A stretch of DNA of 64,000 nucleotides. Source: Nocardia sp. NBC_01327. GTDB lineage: Bacteria; Actinomycetota; Actinomycetes; Mycobacteriales; Mycobacteriaceae. Below are positions 51,075-60,500 of the stretch, one piece after another. Below the pieces are notes generated by a model. The model worked only from the letters and a program-made list of their open reading frames with translations. It did not search any database and was not told the DNA's origin. How positions within the stretch are numbered: the stretch's first letter is position 1; each line of letters begins with the position of its first letter. Location of the stretch: NCBI RefSeq assembly GCF_035958815.1, contig NZ_CP108383.1, positions 2,852,001 through 2,916,000 on the forward strand, read 5' to 3'. The position numbers and the translations under genes are program-made.

Positions 51075-51944
51075 GTGAACGTGCGGAGTGTGCTGGAGCC
51101 GACTCGCCGGGGCAAAGCCTCCGGCGCTCAACAGCTCGCGAACCGCGATCTGACACAGGTTTTGCGCGTACTCGACACCGATCCGGTGGCGAGTTGCATG
51201 GTCGCGGCGCGGTTGCAGGACTACGGTCTGGATTCGCGCGGCGCCTACGGGGAACTGTGGAGTCGCGGCGGGCCCGAGGCGTCCCTATGTTTCTCGGGCG
51301 CGAATCTGGTGCCGCTGCGCGGCAATAGGGCCGATCTACGTGCCTTCGCCGAGCGAGCGGTCCGCGGTCCGCGGGTGTGCTCCTCGGTGGTGGGCCGCCG
51401 CGAACTGGCACTGCCGCTGTGGGAGTTGCTCTCCGATCACTGGGGTCCGGCCCGGGATCTGCGCGCCGATCAACCGCTGCTGGCCATGGAGAAGACGGCC
51501 GCCATCGCGCCGGATCTGCGGGTCCGCCGGGTGCGCCCGGAGGAACTGGACCGCTATCTTGTTGCCGCCGTTGCCATGTTCACCGAGGAGATCGGCGTCG
51601 ATCCCCGCGCCGGAGACGGTGGCCGCGGTTACCGCCGCCGGGTGGCGGGCCTCATCGAATCCGGCCGGGCCTGGGCGCGATTCGAGGACGGCGAGGTGAT
51701 TTTCAAGGCCGAGGTGGGCGCCATGTCGCGGCGCACCGGCCAGATCCAGGGTGTGTGGGTGCATCCGGAGCATCGCGGGACCGGTGTGGGCACCGCCGGC
51801 ACGGCCGCGGTGGCGAATGTGGTGGTGGCCTCCGGTCGCACCGCGAGCCTGTATGTGAACTGCTACAACGAGGTTGCGCGCGCCGCCTATGCGAAGGTCG
51901 GGTTCCGGCAGATCGCGACATTCGCGACAGTGCTGCTGGATTGA
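51075..51944 (+). CDS. DUF4081/GNAT acetyltransferase
   Basis: A 289-residue protein with an N-terminal DUF4081-like domain (residues 20-120, ARLQDYGLDSRGAYGELWSRG) and a C-terminal GNAT domain. The latter carries the acetyl-CoA loop as GVWVHPEHRGTGVGTAGTAA and the C-terminal YNEVARAAYAKVGFRQIATF. It follows ispG, as Rv2867c does in M. tuberculosis. Substrate unknown; possibly an amine or protein N-terminus. GTG 51075 or 51081 starts the frame. Confidence 0.88.
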   Translation: MNVRSVLEPTRRGKASGAQQLANRDLTQVLRVLDTDPVASCMVAARLQDYGLDSRGAYGELWSRGGPEASLCFSGANLVPLRGNRADLRAFAERAVRGPRVCSSVVGRRELALPLWELLSDHWGPARDLRADQPLLAMEKTAAIAPDLRVRRVRPEELDRYLVAAVAMFTEEIGVDPRAGDGGRGYRRRVAGLIESGRAWARFEDGEVIFKAEVGAMSRRTGQIQGVWVHPEHRGTGVGTAGTAAVANVVVASGRTASLYVNCYNEVARAAYAKVGFRQIATFATVLLD

Positions 51945-52067
51945 CGCGCCCTGTGCCGTTCGCCGCGGCCGGTAAGTGATCCTCAGCTCTGTGAAGTCTC
52001 CCTGAAATCCTTTCCGGCCCAGTGTGTCGCGCATGTTTGCCAGTAGTTGGCTCTACGATCTGTGCCG

Positions 52068-53855
52068 ATGTCCACACGGGTCTTCACCATGCTGATCGCC
52101 GCCGCGGTGTCGGTTGCCGCAGTGGGTTGCTCCTCGGGACCACAGGGTCCCGCGCAGGCCGCCGACGCCTTCCTGTCCGCCTTCGCCGACCATGATGTGC
52201 AGGCGGCCGCCGACCTCACCACCCAACCCGAAAAGGCCGGTCCCGCACTGGCTTCCGCCTGGGATCAACTACAGGCCGAGAAGCTGACGGCCACCTCCGG
52301 CGATACCCGGGTCACCGGCGACACCGCGATAGTCGACTACACCTACGAGTGGAAACTGCCCAAGGATCGCGTCTGGAACTATCACGGACAGCTCCAGATG
52401 GGCCGCACCGAGGGCCGCTGGTCGGTGCGCTGGACGTCTGCTGACATCCATCCGCAGCTGGGCAATACCCAGACGCTGCAATTGCGTGCGCTGCCCGCGC
52501 CGCGCGCGCGGGTGAACGAGCGCTCGGGCAGTGATGTGCTGGTGCCGGGCGCGATCTACCGCATCAATTTCAACCGCGCCGCCGCCTCCGATCCGGTCGC
52601 GGTCTCCAATGCGCTGGCGGGGGCGCTGCAGCAGTTCGATGAACGGCTCACCGCCGAGGCCATTCTCACCGCCGCCCGCAAGGCCGACGGCGCCTACAAC
52701 GTCGCCGTTCTGTCGGAGTGGGAGTACCAGGAGGTGAGCTCGGAACTGGTCGGTCTGCCCGGTGTCACCTTCGGCCGCCAATGGGATCTGGTGCCCACCG
52801 ACCGGCATTTCGCCCCGGACCTGCTCGCGCAGATTCGCAAGACGGTGATCGACGAGGTGGACGGCAAGGCCGGCTGGAATGTGGTCACCGTCAATTCCAA
52901 TGGCGCCGATACCGATGTGCTGAAGGAGGTCGATCCCCAGACCTCCCCGTCGTTCTCGCTGAGCGTCGACCGCAATATCCAGAATGCCGCGCAGCATGCC
53001 GTGGACGCGCGCGAGGACCAGGCCATGATGGTGGTGATCCAGCCGTCCACCGGTGCGGTGCTGGCCATTGCGCAGAACGCGGCCGCCGATACCGACGGTC
53101 CCGTCGCCGCGTCCGGTCTCTACCCGCCGGGTTCCACCTTCAAGACGGTCACGGCCGCCGCCGCCATGAAGGCGGGCCACATCACGCCGGATACGGTGGT
53201 GCCGTGCCCGGGCCGGATTGTGGTGGGGGAGCGCACCATTCCGAACTACGACTTCTTCTCACTCGGTGACGTGCCGGTGGCGACCGCGTACGAGCGCTCC
53301 TGCAATACCGCGTTCGCGAAGATCGCCTCGGAGCTGTCCGGCGATGAGCTGCAGACGGCAGCGTCGACGCTGGGTCTGGGTCTGGACTATTCGGTGGTCG
53401 GTCTGCCGACGGTCTCCGGTTCGGTGCCGCAGGACGATGATCTGGTGCAGCGCGCCGAGGACGGCATCGGTCAGGGCAAGGTGCTGGCGAGCCCGTTCGG
53501 TATGGCCATGGTGGCCGCCTCGGTGGCGCGCGGTTCGGTCCCGGTGCCGTATCTGATCTCCGGTCATCCGACGCAGGTCTCCGGCGATCATCCGGAGCTG
53601 TCGGCCGATGTGGTGAACGGGTTGCGGCTGATGATGCGCAAGGTGGTGCTCGGCGGTACGGCCGAGCGCATTGCGGATCAGGGCGAGGTCTACGGCAAGA
53701 CCGGTGAGGCGGAGGTGGACGGCGGTTCGCACGCCTGGTTCATCGGCTACCGCGGGGATATGGCCTTCGCGACGCTGGTGGTGCGCGGCGGCAGTTCCGA
53801 CAATGCGGTGGCGGTGACCCGCGACATGCTCACTGCCCTGCCGTCGGGGTACTGA
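52068..53855 (+). CDS. Penicillin-binding lipoprotein (class B transpeptidase)
   Basis: A 595-residue envelope protein. A lipobox VAAVGCSS anchors it to the membrane. Residues about 35-150 are an NTF2-like MecA N-terminal domain, then a PBP dimerisation domain, then the transpeptidase with Ser356-x-x-Lys359 (GSTFK), Ser411-Cys-Asn413 and Lys544-Thr-Gly. All active-site motifs are intact. It corresponds to Rv2864c by position and layout. ATG 52068 is preferred over a GTG seven codons upstream. It cross-links peptidoglycan; the MecA-like domain is associated with low beta-lactam affinity in other species. Confidence 0.93.
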   Translation: MSTRVFTMLIAAAVSVAAVGCSSGPQGPAQAADAFLSAFADHDVQAAADLTTQPEKAGPALASAWDQLQAEKLTATSGDTRVTGDTAIVDYTYEWKLPKDRVWNYHGQLQMGRTEGRWSVRWTSADIHPQLGNTQTLQLRALPAPRARVNERSGSDVLVPGAIYRINFNRAAASDPVAVSNALAGALQQFDERLTAEAILTAARKADGAYNVAVLSEWEYQEVSSELVGLPGVTFGRQWDLVPTDRHFAPDLLAQIRKTVIDEVDGKAGWNVVTVNSNGADTDVLKEVDPQTSPSFSLSVDRNIQNAAQHAVDAREDQAMMVVIQPSTGAVLAIAQNAAADTDGPVAASGLYPPGSTFKTVTAAAAMKAGHITPDTVVPCPGRIVVGERTIPNYDFFSLGDVPVATAYERSCNTAFAKIASELSGDELQTAASTLGLGLDYSVVGLPTVSGSVPQDDDLVQRAEDGIGQGKVLASPFGMAMVAASVARGSVPVPYLISGHPTQVSGDHPELSADVVNGLRLMMRKVVLGGTAERIADQGEVYGKTGEAEVDGGSHAWFIGYRGDMAFATLVVRGGSSDNAVAVTRDMLTALPSGY

Positions 53856-53875
53856 GCGTCACCACCGGGTGAGCT

Positions 53876-54082
53876 TCAGCGGTAGACGGGGGCCTGTGCG
53901 AGATGGACACAGGCCAGCGGCTGGATTTCCCCCGAGGCCGGATCGGCGATGTAGTGCTGCTGGGCGAGTGTGCGGGCGGCGGGCGGTCCGACGCTGGAGG
54001 CGTCCCCGAGGATTTCGGTGACGCCGGCGCCGGCGAGGATCATGCCGGCGGTGGTGATGAGCAAAAGGGCCGAACGCTTCAT
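53876..54082 (-). CDS. Small exported or membrane-anchored protein, unknown
   Basis: A 68-residue protein: basic start MKRSALLL, hydrophobic segment ITTAGMILAGAGVTEIL, then about 40 polar residues with a single Cys (LACVHLAQ). It could be a secreted peptide or single-pass protein. It converges on the penicillin-binding gene with 20 nt between. An inverted repeat TTCCGAA/TTCGGAA lies 36 nt upstream of the start. No family is recognised. Confidence 0.6.
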   Translation of the reverse strand: MKRSALLLITTAGMILAGAGVTEILGDASSVGPPAARTLAQQHYIADPASGEIQPLACVHLAQAPVYR

Positions 54083-54117
54083 GGTCCAACTCCCTTGTTT
54101 AGGGGGATGAGTAGGCG

Positions 54118-54139
54118 TTCCGAACGGTCAGTTTCGGAA
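54118..54139. promoter_or_regulatory. Inverted repeat upstream of the 68-residue protein gene
   Basis: TTCCGAA (54118-54124) and TTCGGAA (54133-54139) are perfect arms with an 8-nt spacer, in a 208-nt gene-free gap. A plausible dimeric operator; no other element is clear in this gap. Confidence 0.45.
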
Positions 54140-54290
54140 TACCGGTGCTCATTAAGGTTGGCTGATTGTTTGCCACCGTAAGGAACGGTAATCCGACAGT
54201 CGCGTTCGATGCAACCCGCAGGTGTGATCCCGCACACTTATCAAAGGAAAGTGTCGCAGGTCACGAATGGTTGGACGCTGTAGAAGTTTT

Positions 54291-54803
54291 TCAGTTCTCC
54301 CGCTGCATGGTTGATGCCAGATGATGCTGCAGCGGTTGCTCGACCGCCGCCATGCGCAGGGTGTAGCTGAGGGTGTTACCGGTCAGCATGATCGTGCGCC
54401 CGAGTGCGGTCACCGCTTTGGCGCTGCTGCTGAGGCCGATCGAGGTGGAGTCCAGCTCGAGGCGCAGGCCCTCGTCCTCGGCGATCAGACTGCCCTCGCA
54501 GATCTCGGTGATGCCGGTCGGATGCGCGAGAATCAATTCGACCCGGTCCCGCGGCAGCGCGCGCAGATATCCGGTCTCGCTGTGCATGGGACGCCCGTCG
54601 TCGGCGGCGCGAGTGCGCTGCCGATAGGTGAGGAAGGGTCGGCCGACATGACCGAAGTGCACTTCCTCCAGATACTCGAAATTATTGATGGTCGGATATT
54701 CGCCCTGTCCGCGTCCGCGCCAGGTACCCAGCAGCGGTGCGAGATGAGCGATATCCGGATGGGGCGCAACGGGTGATTGGGGTTCGAGCACGGCGGCCAG
54801 CAT
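54291..54803 (-). CDS. Nitrobindin-like heme beta-barrel protein (FABP-like)
   Basis: A 170-residue protein of the nitrobindin/THAP4-like family: LLGTWRGRGQGEYPTI (GxWxGxGxGxYP signature), FLTYRQRT, and the C-terminal HHLASTMQRE with the His expected to ligate ferric heme. Family members bind heme and scavenge peroxynitrite or NO. Mycolata usually carry two such genes. It lies 130 nt after the ABC permease gene in the same direction. Confidence 0.88.
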   Translation of the reverse strand: MLAAVLEPQSPVAPHPDIAHLAPLLGTWRGRGQGEYPTINNFEYLEEVHFGHVGRPFLTYRQRTRAADDGRPMHSETGYLRALPRDRVELILAHPTGITEICEGSLIAEDEGLRLELDSTSIGLSSSAKAVTALGRTIMLTGNTLSYTLRMAAVEQPLQHHLASTMQREN

Positions 54804-54932
54804 AGTGCGCCCCGCAACCTCCGGCGCGCGCTCGACGCGCCGCAGGTCCGGTATTTAACGAAAGGGGGCTGGATGGGGGGATTGTGTTGCGCCCTTTGGG
54901 GGTACGAGATCCGGACATCGCACGCAAAGGGG

Positions 54933-55754
54933 TCATCGGCGGCTGGCCCGGCGGTAACCGTAGGCCGCGGGAACGGCGAAAACGATGATCATGCCGAGTG
55001 ACCAGATAATCGTGAGCATGAGCGGACGGGCCAGCGCACCGCCCTCCGCGAGCGAGCGCATGGTGTCCACCGCGACGGACATGGGCTGGTTGCGCACCAC
55101 CGGCTGAATCCAATTCGGATACGCGCCGAGCGGGACGAAGCCGGTGCTGAAGAACATGAGCAGCGACGACAGCAGCGCAACACCCTCCACCAGTGTGGAT
55201 TTGGCGGTGAACACCGCAATCGCGGTCACCATGGTGGCGAAGGCCAGCCCGAACAGCACCGGCAGCCACAGGAAGGCGAAGGCGGCCAGCGGTCCCTGGT
55301 GGAATCGGAAGCCCAGCAGCATGGCGAAGCCGATGATCACGACGGTGCCGCAGAAGATGCGGCAGCCCTCGGCCAGAATGCGCGCGGCCAGTCCGGAGCC
55401 GCGATGCACCGGCAGCACCCAGAACCGGGCCAGCAGTCCGGCATCGCGCTCCCGCCCGAGCATGACGCCGCTGGCGACGGTGCCCGACAGTGCGCCCACC
55501 AGCGTCACCATGGGCACCGATCCGTAGAGGGCGCTGTGGCCGGAGAACTTCTGAATCTGGCTGCCCACAACGATATTGAGCATCATCAGCAGCAGGCACG
55601 GGACGATCAGGGTTTCGAGCAGCGTGATGGGGTCGCGGCCCCAGCGCAGCAGCAGCCGCTGGGTCTGAATCCAGGTGTGGCGCAATAGCGCCGGGGCCGA
55701 GGATTCGGGCGGGCGGAGGGTGTCGGCGTCGGTGTGTTCGGCGAGGGTGGCCAT
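54933..55754 (-). CDS. ABC-2 type exporter permease 2 (DrrC-like)
   Basis: A 273-residue permease with six hydrophobic segments. It shows TLIVPCLLLMMLNIVVG, the ABC-2 segment VMLGRERDAGLLARFWVLPV, and FFSTGFVPLGAYPNWIQPVV near the end (the typical periplasmic P-W region). It is the last exporter gene, 1 nt after the first permease gene. With the partner permease and ATPase it forms a DrrABC-like exporter, presumably for the NRPS product. Confidence 0.9.
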   Translation of the reverse strand: MATLAEHTDADTLRPPESSAPALLRHTWIQTQRLLLRWGRDPITLLETLIVPCLLLMMLNIVVGSQIQKFSGHSALYGSVPMVTLVGALSGTVASGVMLGRERDAGLLARFWVLPVHRGSGLAARILAEGCRIFCGTVVIIGFAMLLGFRFHQGPLAAFAFLWLPVLFGLAFATMVTAIAVFTAKSTLVEGVALLSSLLMFFSTGFVPLGAYPNWIQPVVRNQPMSVAVDTMRSLAEGGALARPLMLTIIWSLGMIIVFAVPAAYGYRRASRR

Positions 55755-55755
55755 G

Positions 55756-56589
55756 TCACGACCTCTTCATATTCAGCCGGACGGTGCAGATGAGTGAGAA
55801 TACGATGATCGCGGCCGCCCACAGCAGCGGTGGTGTCATGAGCGACCAGGTCACCTCACCGGCATTCCCGCGGGTGTCACCGCCGAGCGCACGCAGCCCG
55901 TAGGCGAATTGCGAAGCGGGCTGATTGCGCACGAAAGCCTGTACCCAGTGCGGGAATTGGCTCGCCGGTGCGAGCCCGGTGGAGAGCATGCCCAGGATCA
56001 GCGGCGGCAGCACCAGCATCTGGGTGGTGGCCTCCGGGCTCTTGGTCACGGTGCCGATCACATCCGCGCCGATACTGAAGGCGATGCCGATGAGCATGGC
56101 GAACAGCAGGAAGCCGAGGGTGTGCGAGGCGGGTCCGTGGAAGCGGAAGCCGATCACGTACACACTCACCACCGCCGAGGCCAGCCCGACGAGCATGCGA
56201 AAGAGGTTGGCCGCCATACGCGCCGCGGTGGGGATGAGCGGATGCATGGGCATGGCGTCGAAGCGCCGATCCAGTCCGGACACCATATCGGTGGCGGCGC
56301 GGAAGGCGGCGGAGATGGCGGTGAACGCGGCCGCCTGCAGCATGACGATGGGTGTCATGAACTGCGCATACGAGCTGAATCCCGTTCCCGCGAAGGACAT
56401 TACGCGATTGAGCGGAATGTAGAAGCTGATGGTGAAGGTGATCGGCGCGAGCACCGCGGTAATGATCTCACCGGTGGTGATCGCGGGCACGATGAGCCGG
56501 ATGGTGAGCACCCACCACTGCCGCAGTGTGGCCGGGGTGGCCCGGGCGCTGGTGAGCCAGACCGCGGGTGCGGCCGTCCCGGCGGTCAC
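55756..56589 (-). CDS. ABC-2 type exporter permease 1 (DrrB-like)
   Basis: A 277-residue permease with six hydrophobic segments: TITFTISFYIPLNRVM, the cytosolic loop SGLDRRFDAMPMHPL, LGMLSTGLAPASQFPHWVQAF and a C-terminal helix. It overlaps the ATPase gene by 4 bp and precedes the second permease by 1 nt. The substrate is most likely the peptide made by the linked NRPS (context inference). Confidence 0.9.
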   Translation of the reverse strand: MTAGTAAPAVWLTSARATPATLRQWWVLTIRLIVPAITTGEIITAVLAPITFTISFYIPLNRVMSFAGTGFSSYAQFMTPIVMLQAAAFTAISAAFRAATDMVSGLDRRFDAMPMHPLIPTAARMAANLFRMLVGLASAVVSVYVIGFRFHGPASHTLGFLLFAMLIGIAFSIGADVIGTVTKSPEATTQMLVLPPLILGMLSTGLAPASQFPHWVQAFVRNQPASQFAYGLRALGGDTRGNAGEVTWSLMTPPLLWAAAIIVFSLICTVRLNMKRS

Positions 56590-57593
56590 GACTGCGCCTC
56601 TTCCGCGACGACCAGTTCGGCCGGATGGCCGGTGAGCTGCAGGAAGACCTCGTCGAGCGAGGGCCGCCGCAGCGCGATATCCACCAATTCCATTCCGGCA
56701 CTGTCGAGTCGGCGCAGCGCCTCGGCGAGTGTCTTCGCGCCCTCCGGTGCGGGAATCGCCAGTCGATCCGAATCTCCGGTCAGGGCGACCCGGGTCGAAT
56801 CGGGGATCAGATCGCCGAGGGCTCCGGCGATGGCGGGCAGATCCTCCATGCGCAGCGGCACGATCTCGCAGTAGCTGCCGCCGGTCCGCGCCTTGAGCTC
56901 ATCGGGCGTGCCGCTGGCGATGACCACCCCGTGGTCGATGACGATGATCCGATCGCAGAGGGCGTCGGCCTCCTCCAGGTACTGCGTGGTGAGCAGCGTG
57001 GTGATGCCGTGCTTGCGGAAGCCGCCGACCAGATCCCAGACCCCTTGGCGGCTACGGGGATCGAGCCCGGTGGTGGGTTCGTCGAAGAATACGACCTCCG
57101 GCCGCACGACCAGTCCGCACGCGATGTCGATGCGCCGCCGCATACCGCCGGAGTAGGTGCCGACCCGGCGCTTCGCGGCGGCGGTGAGATCGAATTCGTC
57201 GATGAGTTCATCGGCGCGGGCGCGGGCGGCGCGCTTGCGCAGTCCCATGAGCCGCCCGAACATGACGAGGTTCTCGTATCCGCTCAAAGCATCGTCGAGC
57301 GCGGCGAATTGGCCGGTCAGCATGATGCTGCGGCGCACCTCGGCGGCCTCGGCGACCACATCGTGCCCCGCGACCGAGGCGCGCCCGGCATCGGGTGCGA
57401 TGAGCGTGGAGAGAATATTGACGGTGGTGGTCTTCCCGGCGCCATTGGGTCCGAGAATGCCGAGTACCTCACCGGGCGCGGCGTGGAAGGTGATGCCGCG
57501 CAAGGCCTGTACCGCGCCGAAGGATTTCTCGACGCCTTCGACGATGACGCCGTCACCGGCTTCCGATGGCACCGCGCTGCTGTTTGTGGTCAT
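56586..57593 (-). CDS. ABC exporter ATPase (DrrA-like)
   Basis: A 335-residue ATP-binding subunit: Walker A GPNGAGKTTT, Q-loop LTGQFAALDD, signature SGGMRRRIDIA, Walker B VVFFDEPTTGLDP. A C-terminal domain carries the DrrA-type ending LRRPSLDEVFLQLTGH. ATG 57593 has GGAGGG upstream and overlaps the NRPS stop (4 bp), so export is translationally coupled to synthesis. DrrA homologues export antibiotics or cell-wall lipids. Confidence 0.93.
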   Translation of the reverse strand: MTTNSSAVPSEAGDGVIVEGVEKSFGAVQALRGITFHAAPGEVLGILGPNGAGKTTTVNILSTLIAPDAGRASVAGHDVVAEAAEVRRSIMLTGQFAALDDALSGYENLVMFGRLMGLRKRAARARADELIDEFDLTAAAKRRVGTYSGGMRRRIDIACGLVVRPEVVFFDEPTTGLDPRSRQGVWDLVGGFRKHGITTLLTTQYLEEADALCDRIIVIDHGVVIASGTPDELKARTGGSYCEIVPLRMEDLPAIAGALGDLIPDSTRVALTGDSDRLAIPAPEGAKTLAEALRRLDSAGMELVDIALRRPSLDEVFLQLTGHPAELVVAEEAQS

Positions 57594-60500
57594 GGTGTCC
57601 CTCCGAGGTTTTCGTCGAGGATGCGGGCGATCGCCGCGAGCGCATGGGGTGCGGTCAGTTCCTCGTGAGCGACTTCGATGTCGTGATTGGTGATGTCTCC
57701 GGTGATCCACGGTCGCCAGCCGGCGGGCCCGAAGATCTCCGAGGTGTCGACGGTGGCGCTGAAATACAGTGCGTCGCCGTGGAATACCGGCCGCTGATAC
57801 CCGGTGCGGGTGCGGGCGGAGGCGTTGTAGGAGGCGGCCATGCGCTCGAGGGTGGCGGCGTCGATCAGCGAGATGCCGCCCATGCGCTCGCGAATGAGTT
57901 CGGCGGCCTCGTCGGCGGTGGCCTCCGCCGGCACGTCCTCGATGCCGAAGACCCGGCCGAAACTGGCCACGAAGGAACCGGCGGTGAGCCTTTCGATGCT
58001 GTCACCGTCGATATCGGTGCTGTCCGCGTCGAGCAGCGTCAGAATGCCGATCCGAGCCCCTGCTTCCTGGAGTTTTGTGGCGACGGCATGTGCGATGAGA
58101 CCGCCGAAGGACCAGCCGAGCAGATGGTACGGGCCCTCCGGTTGCAGACGCCGGATTTCCTGCACGTAGCGCTCGGCGAAGTCGTCGATGCTGTCCGCGT
58201 GCGGTGCGCCGGACAGATCAGGGGCCTGCAGACCGTAGACAGGACGGCCGGGGCGCAGGGCGTCGGCCAGTCCGAGGTAGGTCCACGCCATGCCGGAGGA
58301 CGGGTGGATGCAGAAGAGCGCGGGTTCGTCGCCGCCGAGCCGAATGGGCAGCACCACGTCCAGGCCCAGCCCCGGCGGTGAATCCTGTTGTGCGGCAGTG
58401 AGTGCGGCGCGCGCCTGTGCGGCCACATACCGCGATTCCGCCTCGGCGGCCGTGCCGGCCGCCGGGGTATCGGCGAACCAGGCCGCGGCGGTGAGTGTTT
58501 CGATCCACAGCCAGGCCAGGGCCGCGACCTTCGATCGTGGCACCAGCTTTTCGGGATAGCTGAAACTCGCCTGCAACCGGTCCCCGGCGACCACGGCATT
58601 GATCTCGATCTCGGCGGTGACCGGCACATCCGGGTTCTCCGTCGCGTGCAGATCCCCGAACTCGTCGGTGGGCAGCCAGCCGAGTCCCTCCAGCCCGGCC
58701 GGAATGTCGGCGGCGGCATAGCGACCTAGATAGTTGAAGCCGATGCGCCCCGGCAAGTGCTCCGGCAGCGCCCGCGCGGTCTCCTGATCGAGATAGCGCA
58801 GCAGGCTGAAGCCGATGCCCTTGTCCGGCACGGCGAGCAGCTGATGCTTGACCGCGCGAATCGCCTCGCCCATGGCGGGACCGCCCTGCAGCGCGTCGTC
58901 GATATCGATGCCCGGCAGCCGCAGTTCCACGGGATAGAGGCTGGTGAACCAGCCGATGGTGCGCGAGAGATCCGCGCCGGGCACGATCTCCTGCTGCCGC
59001 CCGTGGCCCTCCATGCGGATCAGCACCGAATCGTCATCGCTGCGAATGCGCCAGTGCCGCACCGCGAGGGCGAGGGTGGCCAGCAGCGCGTCCTCGACAC
59101 TGCCGCCGAACAGGGCGGGCAGGGTGGTGAGCAGGGCGGTGGTGACCTCGGCGGGCGCTTCGACGTCGACGGCGCGCACGGTGCCGAGGAGGTCGATCGC
59201 GGGATCGAGTTCGCGGCGGCCGATCGGGGGATCGGGGGTGGTGGCGACCTCGCGCCAGTAGTCGAGTTCGGCGGTGCGGGTGGCGCTGTGGGCCTCCTCC
59301 CGCAGCGCGTGCGCCCAGCGGCGCATGGACGTGCCGATCTCCGGCAGCACGGGGGCCGCGCCGCCGGAGATCTGGGCCCAGGAGGCGATCAGATCCGGTA
59401 TCAGGATGCGCCAGGACACACCATCTATTACGAGATGGTGGGCCACCAGGATCAATCGTCCGGAGCGACCGGTCGGTCCCGCCGGATCGAGCCATACCAG
59501 CTGCAGCATGACCCCGGCCGCCGGATCGAGCCGCTGCAGCGCCGAATCGAGTTCGGTCGCGGCGTACTCGCGCAGCTCACTGGTACCGGCGGCATCGAAT
59601 TCCACCCGGTGCAGCAGTGCATCGACATCGACGGCCCCGGGTTCCCGGGTCCGCAGCCGCCACTCACCGTCCGCAGCACTGAGCTGGGCACGCAACATAT
59701 CGTGGTGATCGACCACCGCGCCGACCGTGGCGACCAGCTGTTCACGTGTGATCCTCGCCGGCATCTCCAGTACGGCGGTCTGTGCGAACCGGCCGAAGTC
59801 ACCGCCGCGCTCGATCATCCAGCGCATGATCGGCGTGAGCGGCATATCGCCGACACCCCCGCCCGGCAGCTCCTCGAGGACGACGGCCTCGCCCGCCGCA
59901 TCGGCCAGTGCGGCCAGCGCGGCGACGGTGCGGTGCTCGAAGATCTGCAGCGGTGTGAGCTCCAGTCCGTGCAGTCGCGCCCGCGAGACCAGCTGGATGG
60001 CCAGAATGCTGTCCCCGCCGAGCGCGAAGAACGAATCGTGCACGCCGACCCGTTCGCGCCCGAGCAATTCCGCCACCAGCGCGACCAGCGTGGATTCGGT
60101 ACCGGTGGTCGGCGCCCGGTATTCGGTCTCGGCCTCGAATACCGGCTGCGGCAAGGCTTTCCGATCGAGTTTGCCGACGGCATTGAGGGGGATGGCATCG
60201 AGCACCACGAAGGCCGACGGCACCATATAGCCGGGCAGCCGATCGGCGGCATGCGCGCGCACGGCGGCGATATCGAGCTCCGCATCGTGCGCGGGCAGCA
60301 GATAGGCGGCCAGTGCTGTGGCCCCGCCCGGTCCCGGAACCCCCAGCGTCACAGCGAATTCGACGTGGTCGGCGCGGGTCAGCACCGCGTCGATCTCACC
60401 GAGTTCGATGCGCTGGCCGCGCACCTTGACCTGGAAGTCGGTGCGGCCCAGATATTCCAGCCGGGGCGCGGTGAGCGCACCGATCCAGCGCACCAGATCG

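Noticed and set aside
54150..54175. A second iron-box-like sequence (AAGGTTGGCTGA)
   Set aside because: It needs a gap to align with the DtxR consensus and lacks the symmetric half, so it is not supported.
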